From JBCBWG01 sp036804185 (GTDB lineage Bacteria > Pseudomonadota > Alphaproteobacteria > Rhizobiales > Hyphomicrobiaceae): a stretch of 42,520 nucleotides of DNA. The notes beneath the pieces are model-generated. The model did no database searches, was not told where the DNA came from, and worked only from the letters and a program-made list of their open reading frames with translations. The stretch covers positions 1 through 42,520 of the forward strand of contig JBHJOC010000052.1 of NCBI GenBank assembly GCA_050330095.1, given 5' to 3'. Made by a program: the position numbers and the translations under genes. The first letter of the stretch is position 1; every line of letters starts with the position of its first letter. Below, piece by piece: positions 8,458 through 16,693 of the stretch.

Positions 8458-9144
8458 TCACCCCCCGGTGTGCGGAGACACTCTCCGCAGGACGACGATA
8501 CGACCCTCTGGGTCCGTCATGCTCTCGATGAGCTCTGCGTCGAACGCCCACGAAGCCCGCGCTGCGGCAAGCTCACCAGCAGCAGCGCGCCCCTTGAGAA
8601 ATAAGCAAACTCCGGACGCGGACATCAGTGGAGCGGCAAGGCTGCAAAGCCGGTCGAGCGGCGCAAGCGCGCGGGCCGTGACCACATCGACGCCGCGTTC
8701 GAGAAGAACGCTCGCACTGGTTTCGATTCGTGTCGATAGGATATCCACAGGAATATCCACAGCCCGCGCCACCTCTCTGAGGAACGCGCACTTGCGTTGA
8801 TCGGCCTCGATAAGCGTCACAGATAGCGCGTGTCCCGGGGTCGTCTCGCGCGCCCCGCTGGCGAGAATTGCGAGCACCAGCCCAGGAAATCCTGCGCCAG
8901 AGCCGAGGTCGGCCAGGGTGCGCGCCGTGGTTGGAACCAAGGCATGAAGCTGGGCGCTGTCGGCGAAATGCCTATGCCAGACATCGTCGAGGGTGCCTGG
9001 CGCGACGAGATTGATCGTCTTCTGCCAGAGCCTCAGGAGGCGGACGTAAGTGTCTAGTTTCTCAAATGTTTCACGTGAAACATTGAAGCGGTCTAAGAAC
9101 GCGGCGCCATCGACGATCCGATCGTTGTCGGCCCGTGACTTCAT
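8458..9144 (-). CDS. rsmG: 16S rRNA (guanine-527-N7)-methyltransferase
   Basis: 228-residue SAM-dependent methyltransferase (formerly GidB) that modifies G527 in the 530 loop of 16S rRNA; loss of it gives low-level streptomycin resistance in other bacteria. The SAM motif DLGSGAGFPG is at residues 79-88, followed by LIEADQRKCAFLREV and the VVTARALAPL block. The start ATG overlaps the mnmG stop by four bases (ATGA). Residues 21-26 (NVSRET) are encoded by a perfect parS site, so the protein sequence here is partly fixed by chromosome-segregation DNA. Two copies of ATATCCACAG 12 bases apart (8741-8762) encode VDIPVDI. Confidence 0.97.
   Translation of the reverse strand: MKSRADNDRIVDGAAFLDRFNVSRETFEKLDTYVRLLRLWQKTINLVAPGTLDDVWHRHFADSAQLHALVPTTARTLADLGSGAGFPGLVLAILASGARETTPGHALSVTLIEADQRKCAFLREVARAVDIPVDILSTRIETSASVLLERGVDVVTARALAPLDRLCSLAAPLMSASGVCLFLKGRAAAGELAAARASWAFDAELIESMTDPEGRIVVLRRVSPHTGG
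9067..9082. other. parS site B, perfect, inside rsmG
   Basis: TGTTTCACGTGAAACA, a perfect 16-base palindrome identical to the canonical chromosomal parS. It falls in frame in rsmG and supplies the codons for VSRET. This is expected to be one of the strongest ParB loading sites in the window. Confidence 0.95.
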
Positions 9145-11120
9145 GCCGATCTCGCCACGCCTTCGGCTGACGCCTGTTCAAGCTCCACTGGCTCGCATGA
9201 AGCGCTCGCGGCTTCCGCATCAAAAGGGCTGCCAAGGGTCCTACTTTTCGTGCGTGCTCGCACGGCACCAGAAAGCAAAACGAGGGCAGCTGGCGTGATG
9301 CCATCGATCCGTCCGGCCTGTGCGATCGTTCGCGGGCGCCGAGCCGTGAGCTTCTGGCGCACCTCGGTCGACAGCCCCGGCACCGCCTCGAACATCATGT
9401 CGGCCGGGATCTCGAGCAGTTCATCGCGGCGCAATTGCGCGACGTCGTCGTCCTGCCGACGAACATAGGCTTGATAGCGCGCATCAATGGCAACCTGCTC
9501 GACGACCTGCGGAGCAAGCTTGTTGAGTTCGGGCCAGATCGATGCAACGCGCGGAAACGTGATTTCTGGGTATGACAAAAGATCGAACGCACTCCTGCGA
9601 CGCCCGTCCTTGTTGAGCGAGAACCCATATCGCTCAGCCTCTGTCGGGGTAATGGACAGTGCCTCGAGCGTTGACCGCGCCGCCGCGATCGCGCGCATCT
9701 TTTCTGCGAACATCACGGAGCGCTCGCGGCCAACGCAACCGAGCTCAACACCAAGGCCGGTAAGCCGCTGGTCCGCGTTGTCCGCGCGAAGTCGGAGGCG
9801 GTATTCTGCACGAGACGTGAACATGCGATACGGCTCGGAAACGCCGCGCGTCACCAGATCATCGATCATGACGCCAGCGTAGGCATCGGCTCGCGAGAGA
9901 ATGACGGGAGACTCTGCCCCGCTTGCAAGCAAGGCCGCATTCAACCCGGCCAACAATCCCTGGGCCGCAGCTTCCTCGTAGCCTGTGGTGCCGTTGATCT
10001 GCCCGGCGAGGAACAGGCGCCGGGCACGCTTGACCTCGAGTGTCGCTTCCAGCTCACGGGGATCGACGTAGTCATATTCGATGGCATAACCAGGCCGCTT
10101 GAACTCAACGCGCTTGAGGCCAGGCATCGTCCTCAGAAATGCGAGCTGCACCTGCGCTGGCAGCGACGTTGAAACTCCATTGGGATAGATCGTGTCGTCG
10201 TCGAGACCTTCGGGCTCTAGAAAGACCTGGTGGCGGTCTCGGTCAGCGAACCTTACCACCTTGTCCTCGATCGACGGGCAATACCGTGGGCCCACACCGC
10301 TGATCTGGCCTGAGTACATCGCCGACAGCGCAAGGTTGTCTCTGATGATGCGGTGGGTGTCTGGCGTTGTCGTCGTGATATGGCAGCTGATCTGGCGGGT
10401 CGTGATCCGATCGGTCAGGAACGAGAACGGAACCGGGGGATCATCGCCGGGCTGCTGATCAAGAGCGGACCATTCGATGGTCGATGCGATCAGGCGCGCG
10501 GGCGTCCCGGTCTTCAGGCGTCCGAGGCGCAACCCTAGCCCATCCAGTCGCTCCGCGAGCTTGACAACTGGAGCTTCGTCGACGCGACCCGCTGGAATAC
10601 GCTGATCGCCAATATGGATCAGCCCGCGCAGGAAGGTGCCTGTCGTGATGACGACGGCACCGGCTGAAATCTCGCCAGCCGTATCGACAACGATCCCGCG
10701 CGCTTCCAGCATTCCCGAGGAACCTCGCTCGAGGACCAAGTCCTCAGCCTGGCCCTCAATCACCGCGAGGTTCTCCTGATCGCGGATGGCTGCCTGCATT
10801 GCCTGGCGATAGAGCTTGCGATCGGCCTGCGCCCTTGGGCCTTGAACAGCTGGCCCCTTCGACCGATTGAGCAACCGGAATTGGATGCCGGCTTGGTCAG
10901 CGACTCTGCCCATCAATCCATCAAGCGCGTCGACCTCGCGAACGAGGTGACCTTTCCCAAGACCGCCGATGGCCGGATTGCAGGACATCTCGCCGATCGT
11001 CGAGAAACGATGAGTGACGAGCGCCGTCCTGGCGCCGAGCCTGGCGGCAGCTGTGGCGGCTTCGACGCCAGCATGCCCGCCGCCCACGACGACGACGTCG
11101 AAACGGGATCGTTCTGTCAT
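9141..11120 (-). CDS. mnmG: tRNA uridine-34 5-carboxymethylaminomethyl modification enzyme MnmG
   Basis: FAD-dependent partner of MnmE. Together they use methylene-THF to add the carboxymethylaminomethyl or aminomethyl group to U34 of tRNAs reading split codon boxes. The FAD-binding GGGHAG is at residues 13-18, followed by the family hallmarks TIGEMSCNPAIGGLGKGH and GPRAQADR, then the C-terminal helical domain. The frame is open 25 codons upstream; I chose ATG 11120 because it gives the standard MTERSRFDVVVVGGGHAG start. The product is 659 residues, slightly longer than the usual 620-630 owing to a C-terminal tail. The gene overlaps rsmG by four bases. Confidence 0.97.
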   Translation of the reverse strand: MTERSRFDVVVVGGGHAGVEAATAAARLGARTALVTHRFSTIGEMSCNPAIGGLGKGHLVREVDALDGLMGRVADQAGIQFRLLNRSKGPAVQGPRAQADRKLYRQAMQAAIRDQENLAVIEGQAEDLVLERGSSGMLEARGIVVDTAGEISAGAVVITTGTFLRGLIHIGDQRIPAGRVDEAPVVKLAERLDGLGLRLGRLKTGTPARLIASTIEWSALDQQPGDDPPVPFSFLTDRITTRQISCHITTTTPDTHRIIRDNLALSAMYSGQISGVGPRYCPSIEDKVVRFADRDRHQVFLEPEGLDDDTIYPNGVSTSLPAQVQLAFLRTMPGLKRVEFKRPGYAIEYDYVDPRELEATLEVKRARRLFLAGQINGTTGYEEAAAQGLLAGLNAALLASGAESPVILSRADAYAGVMIDDLVTRGVSEPYRMFTSRAEYRLRLRADNADQRLTGLGVELGCVGRERSVMFAEKMRAIAAARSTLEALSITPTEAERYGFSLNKDGRRRSAFDLLSYPEITFPRVASIWPELNKLAPQVVEQVAIDARYQAYVRRQDDDVAQLRRDELLEIPADMMFEAVPGLSTEVRQKLTARRPRTIAQAGRIDGITPAALVLLSGAVRARTKSRTLGSPFDAEAASASCEPVELEQASAEGVARSA

Positions 11121-11218
11121 AGGGTCCTGCTCCGGTGCGAGGGATTCACCCCACGCCGATATAGGGCCGGGGCTCGATGGGGTCAAAAGCCGCAACGACA
11201 GGAGGATGCAAATTCCAT

Positions 11219-11234
11219 CGTTTCACGTGAAACA
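11219..11234. other. parS-like site C, between mnmE and mnmG (15/16)
   Basis: CGTTTCACGTGAAACA differs from canonical parS only at the first base. It lies in the short gap between mnmE and mnmG, about 100 bases upstream of the mnmG start. Confidence 0.88.
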
Positions 11235-11290
11235 TAGTCTCAAATGCTGGGACACAGATTGCGGGCTCAGCTGATCGGGACAATGGCTGT

Positions 11291-12631
11291 TTATTTACCG
11301 ATACAGAACCTGCCGAAGATGGCCCCAAGCACCTCCTCCGGATCGACGGCACCCGTAAGGCGCCCAAGGTCTGATGCCGCAAGCCTCAAGTCCTCTGCGG
11401 CCAATTCCGCGACCGTCGGATCCTTGAGCAGGAAACGCTCGAGATGATGATGAGCCGATGTCACCAGCGCACGATGCCTCGATTGCGTGATCACGGGTTC
11501 GCCCCGCTCACCGACGCGGGCGCGCACCGCCGCAAGCAGTCTCTGCATCAGCGCTTCGAGACCGACCCCCGTCTTGACTGAAATTGCGTCCACGGACCGG
11601 GACTGATCTGGAGCCAGATCCGCTTTGGTCTGGACCTTCCAGAGCTCAACGGAATGGTCCGGAACATCGGCGCCGCTGCTGCCTGGCTCGGTGCCGTCCG
11701 ATGGCACGAGCCAGAGAACCAGATCGGCCGCCGCGATCTGGGCTTTGCTCCGGCGCATACCTTCGCGCTCGATCGGACTTTCCGTTTCGCGGAGCCCAGC
11801 CGTGTCAGCGACGATCACCGGAAAGCCACCGAGATCAAGCCGCACCTCGATGACGTCCCGTGTCGTGCCAGCTTCTTCAGACGTGATCGCGACATCCCGT
11901 TGTGCAAGCCAGTTGAGCAGCGTCGACTTGCCGGCATTGACCGGACCCGCCAGCACAATCCGAAATCCATCGCGCAGGATCTCGCCGCGCCGCCCGTCGG
12001 ACAAATGAGCTGACAGCTGGCACGCGAGACGCGAGACGCGTTCGCGCCCGCGTTCAAAGGTTTCGCCGCCGATGTCGCCCTCGTCGGAGAAATCGATCGC
12101 GGCTTCGACCAAGGCCATGGCCTCGACCAGGTCGTCTCGCCACCCGGCGTAGAGGCGGCCGAGTTCGCCGGACGCCTGGGCAAGGGCCTGACGGCGCTGT
12201 GCCTCGGTCTCGGCATCGATCAGGTCAGCCAGACCCTCGGCCGACGTGAGATCGAGCTTGCCATTCGCGAAGGCGCGACGCGCGAACGCACCAGGCTCTG
12301 CTGGTGTCAGGCCCGGGAGACGCGCCAAAGCATCAACGACGGCGGCGACAACGGCACGACCGCCATGAACGTGGAGTTCCGCGACGTCCTCGCCGGTTGC
12401 ACTATGGGGAGCTCGAAAGTAAAGCACCAAGGCATTGTCAAGCGGATGGTTGGTGTGTGGAGCCATGAGCCGTCGGAACGACGCCAAGCGCGGCTTGAGA
12501 TCGCGAACGCCAAGCGCCTGCAGTGCGCGCAGAACACCAGGACCAGAAATCCGGATGACAGCAATCGCGGATCGGCCTGGCGCGGAACTCAGCGCGAAAA
12601 TGGTGGACGCTTCAAGGTTGTCGCTGCGCAT
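11291..12631 (-). CDS. mnmE: tRNA modification GTPase MnmE
   Basis: Potassium-dependent GTPase that works with MnmG on U34 of tRNA. The N-terminal formyl-THF-binding domain begins TIFALSSAPGRSAIAVIRISG and includes the GEDVAELHVHGG block. The central helical region is interrupted by the G domain, with P-loop GPVNAGKS at about residues 229-236, then GTTRDVIE (switch I) and DTAGLRE (switch II). The protein ends FCIGK with the conserved C-terminal Cys. The frame extends ten codons upstream to 12661; ATG 12631, preceded by AGAAGCGGG, gives a family-like start and 446 residues. It sits just upstream of its partner mnmG. Confidence 0.96.
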   Translation of the reverse strand: MRSDNLEASTIFALSSAPGRSAIAVIRISGPGVLRALQALGVRDLKPRLASFRRLMAPHTNHPLDNALVLYFRAPHSATGEDVAELHVHGGRAVVAAVVDALARLPGLTPAEPGAFARRAFANGKLDLTSAEGLADLIDAETEAQRRQALAQASGELGRLYAGWRDDLVEAMALVEAAIDFSDEGDIGGETFERGRERVSRLACQLSAHLSDGRRGEILRDGFRIVLAGPVNAGKSTLLNWLAQRDVAITSEEAGTTRDVIEVRLDLGGFPVIVADTAGLRETESPIEREGMRRSKAQIAAADLVLWLVPSDGTEPGSSGADVPDHSVELWKVQTKADLAPDQSRSVDAISVKTGVGLEALMQRLLAAVRARVGERGEPVITQSRHRALVTSAHHHLERFLLKDPTVAELAAEDLRLAASDLGRLTGAVDPEEVLGAIFGRFCIGK

Positions 12632-12718
12632 CCCGCTTCTGCATCCCGTTCTGCTGGACACCAGCCTGCGGCCCCGTTTGTCGAGACCCGCCTTGTTCGC
12701 GAGATGGCTCGTAACCCG

Positions 12719-13453
12719 TCAAGCGGCGCTCGCCCGGATTTCCTCGAGCTTGCGACGCTGACAACCGTCGGCATCAAAGTTCGCCGGATCGAGCCAAGCC
12801 TCGAACGAGGCCCGAAGTTCTGGCCAATCGCGATCGATGATCGAATACCAGGCCGTATCCCGGGTCCGTCCCCTCGTGACCGCCGCTTGGCGGAACGTCC
12901 CTTCATACGTGAAGCCGAGACGTTCTGCTGCTCGTCGCGATGGCGCATTCAAGGCGTCGCACTTCCATTCGTATCGACGGTAGCCGAGCGTCTCGAAGGC
13001 GTGCTGCATCATCAGATACATCGCCTCTGTGAAGGGCGTCGTCCGTTGCAGCCTTGGTGTCGAGGCGATAAAGCCGACCTCGATGACGCCGTTTGCCGGG
13101 TCGATACGCATGTAGCTCGCAGTGCCGCTCGCTTCGCGTCCTTCGCCAACCTCGATCGCGAGATGCAGCGGATCGGTGGATGCCGCAGCCTGGGCCAGCC
13201 AGGCCTCGAATAACTCTCGGTCGTCACCAAAAGGACCAACGGAGAGATAGGTCCAGTTCGCCCCAGATGCGTCGCGCCGATGGCCCTCGAACAGTTGCGG
13301 GCCATGGCGCGGCGGATCGAGATTAACGACCCGGCACGTTCGACCGCGAAGCTCCACGAGCACGGGGCGCACAGCCCCCTGCCAATCCGGGAGCGATAGA
13401 CCAATGGGCTGACCAAACGCGTTGACCTGCCACTCAGTGCCTTGTTGTTTCAC
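12719..13453 (-). CDS. GNAT-family N-acetyltransferase (RimJ/RimL-like)
   Basis: 244-residue acetyltransferase using acetyl-CoA; the acceptor is unknown. The RimJ/RimL-type fold is seen in the VIEVGFIAS strand, the TTPFTEAMYLMMQHAFETLGY helix region, and the C-terminal LNAPSRRAAERLGFTYEGTFR block. The N-terminal part (QVNAFGQPIGLSLPDW) matches a subgroup often found next to mnmE or rho in Rhizobiales. The frame is open to a TTG at 13477, but a GGAG lies ten bases before GTG 13453, which gives a family-like start. That GTG is part of parS site D, so initiation would occur inside a ParB-binding palindrome. The gene stands alone between rho and mnmE. Confidence 0.85.
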   Translation of the reverse strand: MKQQGTEWQVNAFGQPIGLSLPDWQGAVRPVLVELRGRTCRVVNLDPPRHGPQLFEGHRRDASGANWTYLSVGPFGDDRELFEAWLAQAAASTDPLHLAIEVGEGREASGTASYMRIDPANGVIEVGFIASTPRLQRTTPFTEAMYLMMQHAFETLGYRRYEWKCDALNAPSRRAAERLGFTYEGTFRQAAVTRGRTRDTAWYSIIDRDWPELRASFEAWLDPANFDADGCQRRKLEEIRASAA

Positions 13454-13461
13454 GTGAAACA
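13446..13461. other. parS site D, perfect, at the GNAT gene start
   Basis: TGTTTCACGTGAAACA, perfect 16-base parS; the flanking T and A extend the palindrome to 18 bases (13445-13462). The preferred GTG start of the acetyltransferase gene (13453-13451 on the minus strand) is the central GTG of this site. Confidence 0.95.
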
Positions 13462-13495
13462 ATCTCCGACCGCGCAAATACGAAGCTTACGTTCT

Positions 13496-13511
13496 CGTTT
13501 CACGTGAAAAA
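13496..13511. other. parS-like site E, just after rho (14/16)
   Basis: CGTTTCACGTGAAAAA matches parS at 14 of 16 positions and keeps the central TTTCACGTGAAA. Its right-hand A run is at the same time the T tract of a compact hairpin following rho on the minus strand. Sites D and E are 50 bases apart. Confidence 0.7.
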
Positions 13512-13522
13512 GCGGAGCCGCT
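13507..13522 (-). terminator. Possible compact terminator of rho, overlapping parS E
   Basis: On the minus strand the rho stop codon runs into AGCGGCTCCGCTTTTT: a 4-bp stem with 4-base loop (AGCG/CGCT), or 5 bp if the loop closes tighter, followed by five T. The stem is short, so this is a weak candidate. The T tract lies in the parS-like palindrome. Confidence 0.4.
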
Positions 13523-14787
13523 CAGGTATTCATCGACTGGAAGAACTCGCCATTCGTCTTTGTCGTTCGCAACTTGTCATTCAGGAACTCGATCGCATCC
13601 ATGGTGCCCATCGGGTTCAGGATCCGGCGCAGCACGTACATCTTCTTCAGTGTGTCGCGCGTCACAAGCAGATCCTCTTTCCGAGTACCTGACTTCGCGA
13701 TATCAATCGCTGGGAACACGCGCTTATCTGAGACTTTCCGGTCGAGGACGATCTCCGAGTTGCCCGTTCCCTTGAATTCCTCGAAGATCACCTCGTCCAT
13801 TCTTGACCCGGTATCGATCAACGCCGTTGCGATGATGGTCAGCGAACCGCCCTCTTCAATGTTGCGTGCAGCACCGAAAAAACGCTTTGGCCGTTGCAAC
13901 GCGTTCGAGTCAACGCCACCGGTCAGCACCTTGCCCGACGATGGCACCACAGTATTGTAGGCCCGGCCGAGACGCGTGATCGAGTCGAGCAGGATCACGA
14001 CATCGCGCTTGTGCTCGACCAGCCGCTTGGCCTTTTCGATGACCATTTCTGAAACCTGCACGTGCCGGGACGGCGGCTCGTCGAACGTAGACGATATCAC
14101 TTCGCCCTTCACCGAGCGCTGCATGTCAGTTACTTCTTCAGGCCGCTCGTCGATCAGCAAGACGATCAGATAGCACTCGGGATGATTGGTCGTGATCGAG
14201 CGTGCAATGTTCTGCAGAATAACCGTCTTACCAGTCCGCGGCGGTGCCACGATCAAGCCGCGCTGGCCCTTGCCGATCGGCGAAACAATGTCGATGACAC
14301 GGGACGACAGGTCCTTGATTGTCGGGTCTTCAATTTCGAGCTTTAGCCATTGCTCGGGATAAAGCGGAGTCAGATTGTCGAAATGGACCTTGTGGCGCGC
14401 AGCCTCTGGATCCTCGAAGTTGATTTTATTGACTTTGAGAAGGGCAAAATAGCGCTCACCTTCTTTCGGGCTGCGAATTTGCCCTTCGACGGTATCACCG
14501 GTCCTCAGCGCAAACCGTCGGATCTGCGACGGCGAGAGGTAGATGTCGTCTGGTCCGGGCAAATAGTTCGCATCGGGCGAGCGAAGAAAGCCGAACCCAT
14601 CCTGAAGGACTTCGACAACGCCGACGCCTGTAATGTCGATATCCTCAGCCGCGAGCTGCTTGAGAGTCGCAAACATGAGTTCCTGTTTGCGCATCGTGCT
14701 CGCGTTCTCGACGCCATGCTCTTCCGCGAAAGCGAGCAATTCTGTTGGCGTTTTTTTCTTGAGATCCTCGAGTTTCATTTCTTGCAT
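13522..14787 (-). CDS. rho: Transcription termination factor Rho
   Basis: 421-residue hexameric RNA-dependent ATPase that ends untranslated transcripts. The N-terminal helical domain begins MKLEDLKKKTPTELLAFAEE. The OSB RNA-binding domain carries GFGFLRSPDANYLPGPDDIYLS (primary site), and the ATPase domain has Walker A APPRTGKT at residues 181-188 and the Q-loop/R-loop blocks VLLIDERPEEVTDM and TGGVDSNALQRPKRFFGAARN. ATG 14787 has GGAG nine bases upstream; an internal ATG three codons on is the alternative. The 260-base leader is C-rich on the coding strand near the start, compatible with autogenous control. The gene lies downstream of hemJ. Confidence 0.98.
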   Translation of the reverse strand: MQEMKLEDLKKKTPTELLAFAEEHGVENASTMRKQELMFATLKQLAAEDIDITGVGVVEVLQDGFGFLRSPDANYLPGPDDIYLSPSQIRRFALRTGDTVEGQIRSPKEGERYFALLKVNKINFEDPEAARHKVHFDNLTPLYPEQWLKLEIEDPTIKDLSSRVIDIVSPIGKGQRGLIVAPPRTGKTVILQNIARSITTNHPECYLIVLLIDERPEEVTDMQRSVKGEVISSTFDEPPSRHVQVSEMVIEKAKRLVEHKRDVVILLDSITRLGRAYNTVVPSSGKVLTGGVDSNALQRPKRFFGAARNIEEGGSLTIIATALIDTGSRMDEVIFEEFKGTGNSEIVLDRKVSDKRVFPAIDIAKSGTRKEDLLVTRDTLKKMYVLRRILNPMGTMDAIEFLNDKLRTTKTNGEFFQSMNT

Positions 14788-14794
14788 GAATGTA

Positions 14795-14864
14795 GACTCC
14801 GGTGCGAGCCGGCGCGATGAAGGTGGGGGAGAGGTTGTCGCGAGGCTCGGGGTGCGGTCCGGTG
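14795..14864 (-). promoter_or_regulatory. C-rich, possible rut-like segment in the rho leader
   Basis: Within the 260-base gap between hemJ and rho, the strand that would be rho leader RNA is rich in C, with runs such as CCTCTCCCCCACC. In other bacteria Rho binds C-rich unstructured leader RNA and limits its own synthesis. This is inferred from base composition only; I see no promoter I would defend in the rest of the gap. Confidence 0.3.
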
Positions 14865-15047
14865 CTGCCTTGTCGGCAGTTCATGGTATCGGACACGTGG
14901 GCGTGCAAGGGTAAGGTGCCGCCGACCCCTCGGCGCTCGGCACTGCTGTTACATAGCAAGACTTGCGCAGACGCGAAAGCGAGAACTCGGGCAAAGCGCT
15001 TCAAGTCAGTGGGGAAAGCCGTCAAACCGTGGACTTCAGGGGCCGCA

Positions 15048-15578
15048 TCAGAATGGCTGAACGACCACGAGGATGACGGCCACGACCATCAAAACGGTCG
15101 GCACTTCGTTCATTAGACGCCAATAGCGCGTGCTCCCGACGATCTCGCCCGCAGCGAACTTCTTTGCCGCACCTGCCAAATAGCCGTGCGCAGCCGTCAT
15201 GCCGACCACGGCAAGCAATTTGCCGTGGAACCAACCGGACGCCAGGTGGCCGCCATCCCATGCGAGCCAGAGGCCAAGTCCCCACGAGATCACCATGGCC
15301 GGCGTCATGATGATCTGTAGGAGGCGCCGCTCCATCACAACGAACGTTGCCGCTGGCTCGCCAACGGGACCAGCCTCGCTGTGATAAACAAACAGACGCG
15401 GCAGATACAGCATGCCGGCCATCCAGGACATCACGGCGATGACATGGATGGCCTTGATCCAAGCGTAGGCTTGGCCACCGAACACAAGGATCGCCCCGCC
15501 AGCCAACACGACCGTTGTGACGAGTGCCATTCCAGCACGCCCACCGGGCGTCTGCAGGATCGACGTATCAACCGCCAT
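15048..15578 (-). CDS. hemJ: Protoporphyrinogen IX oxidase HemJ
   Basis: 176-residue inner-membrane protein of the HemJ (UPF0093) family, which oxidises protoporphyrinogen IX to protoporphyrin IX in many alphaproteobacteria and cyanobacteria. Four hydrophobic segments are visible. The conserved block WIKAIHVIAVMSWMAGMLYLPRLFVYH carries the essential His of the first transmembrane region, and the second conserved segment is GWFHGKLLAVVGM. The N-terminus has about 20 extra residues (MAVDTSILQTPGGRAG) before the first helix. It is directly downstream of hemE, two steps earlier in the pathway, with a 41-base gap, so the two are probably one unit with rho after it. Confidence 0.93.
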   Translation of the reverse strand: MAVDTSILQTPGGRAGMALVTTVVLAGGAILVFGGQAYAWIKAIHVIAVMSWMAGMLYLPRLFVYHSEAGPVGEPAATFVVMERRLLQIIMTPAMVISWGLGLWLAWDGGHLASGWFHGKLLAVVGMTAAHGYLAGAAKKFAAGEIVGSTRYWRLMNEVPTVLMVVAVILVVVQPF

Positions 15579-15619
15579 GTCAGAGCTCTTCCGCTTGTCC
15601 CGCGCGACCCAGCCGGTGC

Positions 15620-16693
15620 CTATTGGGCTTCTTTGCGCACGCGCTCGACCAGTTGCGCGACGTGTTCAGGCGGCGTCTGCGGCACGATGCCGTGCCCCAA
15701 GTTGAAAATGTACGGTCGGCCCTCCATCGCCTCGAGCAGCTCATCGATCCGACGATTGAGGTGGTCGCCACCTGCAACCAGCAATAGGGGGTCGAGGTTG
15801 CCCTGGATCACCGGTCCGTCGCTGCTTGGCAAGGCAGCGCGGGCCGCTGCGAGCGGCAGTGACGTGTCGCAGCCCACGCCATCGACGCCGGTTGCTTGCG
15901 CGTAGCGGGCGAGTGCGACGCCGGCCCCCTTTGCAAACCCGATGACAGGCACTTCGGGGTGGCGAGCTTTGAGCGTTGATACGATCTTGGCGGTCGGCGC
16001 CACAACCCAGCGCTCGAATTCATCGTCGGGCAGCGAACCCGCCCAGGTGTCGAAAATCTGCAGAACCTCGGCGCCAGCCTGAACCTGCTGGCTGAGGTAG
16101 GCGGTGGATGCTTCCACCAGCAGATCGATCAGAACCTGGAAGGCATCCGGGTCTTGATAGGCCCACAAGCGCGCAGGCGCCTGATCCTGCGTCCCGCGGC
16201 CAGCGACCGCGTAGGTGGCAACTGTCCAAGGCGCGCCGCAGAACCCGATGAGCGCCGTTTCCTTTGGAAGGTCCTGCCTCAGACGCGCAACGGTCTCGTA
16301 AACTGGTGCAAGGTTGGCGTGAAGCTTGTCGAGCGACAAAGCGGCAAGGTCCTTTGCCGTGGTCACCGGGTCGAGGCGGGGACCCTCGCCTTCGACAAAG
16401 CGCACACCCTGACCGATCGCGTGAGGGATGACGAGAATATCGGAAAACAGGATGGCCGCGTCGAACGCGTAGCGCCGGATCGGCTGCAACGTGACTTCGG
16501 CCGCCAGGGCCGGATTGTAGCAGAGATCGAGAAAACTGCCGGCGTCAGTTCGTGTTGCGCGGTACTCGGGCAGATAGCGGCCAGCCTGACGCATGAGCCA
16601 TACTGGTGGAGGGGTCAGCGCTTCGCCGAGAAAGGGGCGCAGGAAGCGCCGTTCGCGGGCTCGTTCTTCGAGAACCGGATGTGTCAGCGCCAT
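15620..16693 (-). CDS. hemE: Uroporphyrinogen decarboxylase
   Basis: 357 residues. It removes four carboxyl groups from uroporphyrinogen III to give coproporphyrinogen III. The N-terminal signature RQAGRYLPEYR is at residues 35-45 and the active-site Asp occurs in LFSDILVIPHA. The second signature GFCGAPWTVATYAV and the C-terminal FNLGHGIVPQTPPEHV are also present. ATG 16693 is preceded by AAGGG seven bases upstream. A tandem repeat of AAATCTTCG (16710-16727) lies in its 5' flank. In Caulobacter and Sinorhizobium hemE borders the chromosomal origin; here too the next gene upstream is divergent and separated by 427 noncoding bases. Confidence 0.98.
   Translation of the reverse strand: MALTHPVLEERARERRFLRPFLGEALTPPPVWLMRQAGRYLPEYRATRTDAGSFLDLCYNPALAAEVTLQPIRRYAFDAAILFSDILVIPHAIGQGVRFVEGEGPRLDPVTTAKDLAALSLDKLHANLAPVYETVARLRQDLPKETALIGFCGAPWTVATYAVAGRGTQDQAPARLWAYQDPDAFQVLIDLLVEASTAYLSQQVQAGAEVLQIFDTWAGSLPDDEFERWVVAPTAKIVSTLKARHPEVPVIGFAKGAGVALARYAQATGVDGVGCDTSLPLAAARAALPSSDGPVIQGNLDPLLLVAGGDHLNRRIDELLEAMEGRPYIFNLGHGIVPQTPPEHVAQLVERVRKEAQ

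Noticed and set aside
12365..13213. 282-codon plus-strand frame
   Set aside because: Antisense to mnmE and the acetyltransferase; both real genes have clear motifs.
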